Of a stretch of DNA of 64,000 bases, positions 60,401-64,000 are shown piece by piece. The notes beneath the pieces are model-generated. The model saw only the letters and a list, made by a program, of their open reading frames with translations. It searched no databases and was not told where the DNA came from. The position numbers and the translations under genes were made by a program. Each line of letters begins with the position of its first letter. Position 1 is the stretch's first letter. This stretch comes from Syngnathus acus (Eukaryota > Chordata > Actinopteri > Syngnathiformes > Syngnathidae). The stretch spans positions 3,313,001 to 3,377,000 of the forward strand of contig NC_051096.1 of the NCBI RefSeq assembly GCF_901709675.1. The letters run 5' to 3'.

Positions 60401-63400
60401 GTGCATTAGAGGTCACAGGAGTGTGACTACCAAGGCTTGTTACATCGTTTCCCTATAGTGCAGTTGGTAATGACCCAGAGTAGTACCCCCCCCCCCCTTG
60501 TCATATCTACGCCCCTGAACCTGGAGGAGCTCAATGGAATGTGGCCTGGAGGTCTCGGATAGCCATAAAACCCGAAGTGGAATTAGTCATCTTGGATAAT
60601 GTTGCTTGACCACTCTGACAGCCTGTTGATCCCCCCCATCTTCTTCCACACCTACGCAGCTTCCAAGCGCACGCATGCGGACCTCCTCTCGCTCGCTCGC
60701 CCTAGCCATCCCCCTCCAGACCGCCTCGCCTCCGACTGCAGCACTGTCATTCATAGAATGCCAAAGCCTGCTGCTTTATTAAAGACCAGGAAGCGCAAGG
60801 CCTGGCCCAGGTTCAAACAGCGGCGCAGCTGGGACCTGTTACATTTTCGGCAGACTGCCCTTTCTGTCTGCCGGGCTATAAATAGCCCGCGGTGGTTGTC
60901 TCCCTTAACCAAGGAAAAGAGGTTTTGGGAGGGGGGAGAGGAAAAACACACACACACCGATTAATAACCGTGGGAAGCAATGAAAGCTTTGTGTCTGCTG
61001 CCCGGGGTCAGCGGGCCAGGAGGTGTTGCTTCCTCAAAGCCGCCATTGTGGCTCGTGCCTTTCTGCTGCGGTCACGGCGACGCCGCCCCCGTTGCCAATT
61101 TCTGACCACAAATCAAGAAAACGACCACGTCAGGAACGGCCGGCGGGATTCCAGGTTTTAATTATTTACGTTTGCGTCACGTGCCGGGGATTCCCTCCGC
61201 ATCATCTGTTTTTATGACCTTGGCCCCGACTGCTGACAGCCGGCGCAACTTCTACATTACACTACGGCCCCTCCCTCCGGGGTCCAGACACCATCCTGAC
61301 GTGTCTCCAGCTGAGCGGCGGGCCCACGTCCAGCCACCGCAGACACTCGCGCTTCCTCACGCATAACTCCTCCCCGCCGTTTTCGCCTGCTGTAACAAAA
61401 TCCACCCACTGGCACAATGAGCCCAAGCAGGAAAAGGCTCCTGGCAGTTAGAGTAGGCCCCCGTTCATTCATTCATGGCCAATGTTTTCCTTTTCGAGTT
61501 GAAGACTAAATTTGTGTCCTCCTTGAAACTTTCTGGGAAAAAAAATCTGTTTATTCATTGGGATTCTTCCTGTGTGTCCTCCAGCCTGCGAGCCCAATGG
61601 AGCAGGTGGGGAAGATGCGCGGCCAACCATACGGAGGACCCAACCCTTATTCCCAGCAGCAGCAACAGCAGCAGCAGCAAGGGCCTCCCACAGGGCCCGG
61701 ACCCCAGCAAACAAGCTCCTACCCAGCGCAGGGCTACGGACCTCCGGGCCCCCAAAGATACCCGATGGGGATGCAAGGTCGAACACCAGGCGCGATGGGC
61801 AGCATGCAGTACGGACAGCAGGTCAGTACTTATTGATTTGAAGGATGTTTCTTGCAACACAGAGTTGCTTTTTTTTTTTTTTAAAGCACACAGATAAAGA
61901 GGGGTGCCATTTCCACAGGCATTTGAGGAAATTCTCAGGTTTGGCGCCTTGGGAAATAATACTTGCTGGCTGCATCGGTAGAAAATGAAACTGCAAGAAG
62001 CCATTAGGATGTGTTCAAAAGGAGGGCTTGGGAAATCCATGTTTTTTTTCCCCCCCTCTCGGCACAGTGTGCGCAGACCGCTTTCTTGTCATACAATCGA
62101 CAGCAAGTTTGTGCCGAACAAAACCTCTAATGAACTCTCCCAGCCAGCGGAAAAAAAAATGCATTCATGAATCCTGCAGAGTCAAAACCTTTTTTTTTTT
62201 TTTTTGCCTCCCTTCCACTTTGAGGTTTTTATGCCTGTTGTGTGTAGCCATTGTCATGCTCATCCGCTCGGTGTCTGACTGTCGACTCCACGAGTGCCCT
62301 CCAGACATTTAAAAAAAAAAGTTTCTATGCCCTTTTATGTTGAAGGTATGTGCAGCGCAGTACTTGATGGCGTTTTCATGTATGGCAGGTTTTTACCAAC
62401 TTTTTTTGTCGCATTTATTTGAAAACCTCTCCAAAGCACCGCTTGCTTTTTTTTCCCCTCTTGTTCCTCACAAGGTCACTCTTGATACAGTTTCAACCGC
62501 ATTGAATTGAATGAAAGTGTGCACAAGGAAAGTTTTTCATTGAAGCTCAAGGGATGATGTTGAAAACATTTTTTTTTGTGTCACTAAGTTAAAGTGGCTT
62601 GCCGGAGATTTTGTGTGTACTTTTTGACTCAGCAATAAGGAGTTGTATTTTTTAAACAGTCAGATTGTCAAGCCTCTCAGTGCTTTGATTAGAATGTTCG
62701 GTAAAAGGCGGATCTGCATTTTACCAGCTTTTTGACCATTCACCTTCCTCCTTCCGTAGATGTCAGCCTATGGACAACAAGGGCCCGGAAGCTACGGGCA
62801 GCAGGGGCAGGGCTATTATGGTCAACACGGCGGGCCGCCTCACCCGGGTCAGCAGCCGACACCTTACCCCGGCCAACCCCAGAGCAGCTCTGGAGCTCCC
62901 TTCCCCCAGCAGGGGCACCCCTCACAGCCGGCCGGCCAACACGGGCAACCCGGGGCCCCTTACCCTCAACCCCAAGGTCCTCACGTTCCTCCGGCTGGGC
63001 AGGCGCCCTATGTATCTCCTCAGCAACAGCCGAGCCAGCAGCAGCAAGGTCCTGGTCCTCAGAACCAGCAAGGCTCTCAAGGCCAGCCTGGCTACCCTCA
63101 AGCCTCTGCGCCAGGCCAGCCTACGCAGCAGCAAACCCCGCCGCAGCAGCAACAAGGCGCACCAGCGCAGCAGCAGCAGCAGCCGCCACCACCACCACCA
63201 CAACAACAACAACCACCACCACCGCCACAACAGCAAGCAGGAAGTCAAGCTCCTCAATCCCAGCAACCACCAAGTCATGGCCAGCAGAGTCAGGCATCAC
63301 CATACTCTCAGACACCGCCGCTGCCGCCGCAGCAGCAGCAGCAGTCGCCATATCAGAGGTTCCCACCACCCCCGCAGGTATTGTATTGTAACGTTCACAC

Positions 63401-63629
63401 ATATCACATAAAAAAAAAAATTAATTAGTGAGCAGGAGTGCAAATGAACCACAATTATGCAGGTGTTCATGTCATATATTCTCCTGATTTCCTTTTTTTT
63501 TTGCTTTTTCAGGAACTGTCCCAAGATTCCTTTAGCTCCCAGTCCAGCGCGCCTCCTTCCAACCAGCCCATGCCTTCCAACAAGAGCAGCCAAGAAGACA
63601 GCATGCAGGGCCGGCCGTCCAGTTTGCCG
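54434..63629 (+). CDS. arid1a: ARID1A, N-terminal exons (gene continues past window)
   Basis: Largest subunit of the BAF (SWI/SNF) chromatin-remodelling complex; nuclear. Four coding exons are present: 54434-55339, 61585-61821, 62760-63377 and 63513-63629, all phase 0, giving the first 626 residues. The start [21 protein letters not shown] and the motifs GKELQDG-like [48 protein letters not shown] and [14 protein letters not shown] match the vertebrate ARID1A N-terminus more closely than ARID1B. The region is disordered and rich in Gln, Pro, Gly, Ser and Tyr; exon 3 carries Gln and Pro runs. The ARID domain and the C-terminal BAF250 domain lie outside the window. Intron 1 is 6.2 kb. Teleosts may carry two copies; which one this is cannot be told. 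Confidence 0.93.
55340..61584 (+). other. arid1a: arid1a intron 1 (6.2 kb)
   Basis: No internal gene recognised. This is by far the longest intron in the window and is unusual beside the compact neighbouring genes. It includes CpG-rich stretches (for example 57580-57730, 58200-58420, 59400-59720, 61020-61330) and short simple repeats. It may hold enhancers of arid1a; conservation cannot be judged here. Confidence 0.5.
63160..63360 (+). repeat. CAG/CCA/CAA-rich coding repeats in arid1a exon 3
   Basis: Interrupted CAG, CAA and CCA/CCG triplet runs encode alternating poly-Gln and poly-Pro. All three plus-strand frames stay open across much of it, a compositional effect. The Gln codons mix CAG and CAA. 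Confidence 0.7.
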
Positions 63630-64000
63630 GTGAGTCCTTTTGTGTGTCGTGTGAAAAGCAATATTTTCAAAATAAAGAAACAAAATTGTTTCTGCTCCGA
63701 ACACGATTTATCGTAATGCTCACTACTCATAATGCGAGCGTCAATAAAGGCGACGGACAACGGAGCAGATCTCAAAGTGCAACACATTAGCAAGGCGTCA
63801 TTCGATTGTCGGCGGACACGCCGCACATGACAAAGCGCCACGCTATAGTTTTGTTTTTTTTGATCACGTCGGCTGTGTTTATAGGCCACTCTCCGCCGCT
63901 AACCTCGTTCCAGGGCCCGGGGAAATGCGAGTGAGTAATGAGATCATTAATGAGAGACAATGAAAGTGAGAGAGCAAACGTCAGCGAGGCGACGGACGGA

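Noticed and set aside
62770-63411. Alternative 200-residue frames in arid1a exon 3
   Set aside because: They arise from CAG/CCA triplet repeats read in other frames; the ARID1A frame is the one with family motifs and phase-0 splice sites.
1-64000. CRISPR arrays, operons, rRNA or tRNA genes, complete retroviral genes
   Set aside because: None recognised; repeats present are microsatellites, duplications and transposon debris typical of a fish genome.

Overview
The window is nuclear DNA of a ray-finned (teleost) fish. Evidence is the U-lineage style MHC class I genes with fish-type groove residues, vertebrate intron-exon structure with GT-AG introns, fish-type non-LTR retrotransposon and hAT-like debris, and very compact gene structures (all eleven stk3 coding exons lie in 2.8 kb). 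I cannot name the species. Splice sites were placed by eye; in every complete multi-exon gene the exon lengths sum to a multiple of three.

Region 1 (1-8562, minus strand) is an MHC class I segment built by nested duplication. Two near-identical seven-exon class I genes (87-1902 and 5440-7252) repeat with a 5353-base offset. Upstream of each lies a truncated cassette with an intact leader exon and the first two thirds of the alpha1 exon (2303-3023 and 7631-8351). The cassette arose by an older internal duplication of about 1 kb. The alpha1 exon of the first gene shares a tract with the cassettes that the second gene lacks, which suggests gene conversion.

Region 2 (8930-12901, plus) is slc39a7 (ZIP7), a zinc transporter of the endoplasmic reticulum and a classic MHC-region neighbour. 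Its first coding exon carries a large Asp/His-rich repeat expansion. Region 3 (14815-17620, minus) holds two tandem class A GPCR genes of the chemoattractant-receptor type. Region 4 (19783-20664, minus) is a six-finger C2H2 zinc-finger gene, followed by retrotransposon and MITE debris.

Region 5 (22897-42520) is a dense housekeeping block: laptm4b (+), rpl30 (-), erich5-like (+), rida (-), mrpl9 (+), a TMEM272-like gene (+), prcc (-) and stk3 (+). laptm4b, rpl30, erich5, rida and stk3 correspond to a human 8q22 group; mrpl9 and prcc are human 1q genes. Three head-to-head gene pairs share short intergenic regions, each containing an NRF1-like palindrome. Region 6 (42521-54433) has no recognisable coding gene. 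Region 7 (54434-63629, plus) holds the first four coding exons of arid1a, a BAF chromatin-remodelling subunit, which continues beyond the window.

I found no rRNA, tRNA, CRISPR array or clearly new multi-gene system. The most distinctive items are the MHC cassette architecture with its mosaic alpha1 exon, the ZIP7 repeat expansion, and several exact-looking regulatory motifs (intronic ISRE, CLEAR element, CTCF-type sites).
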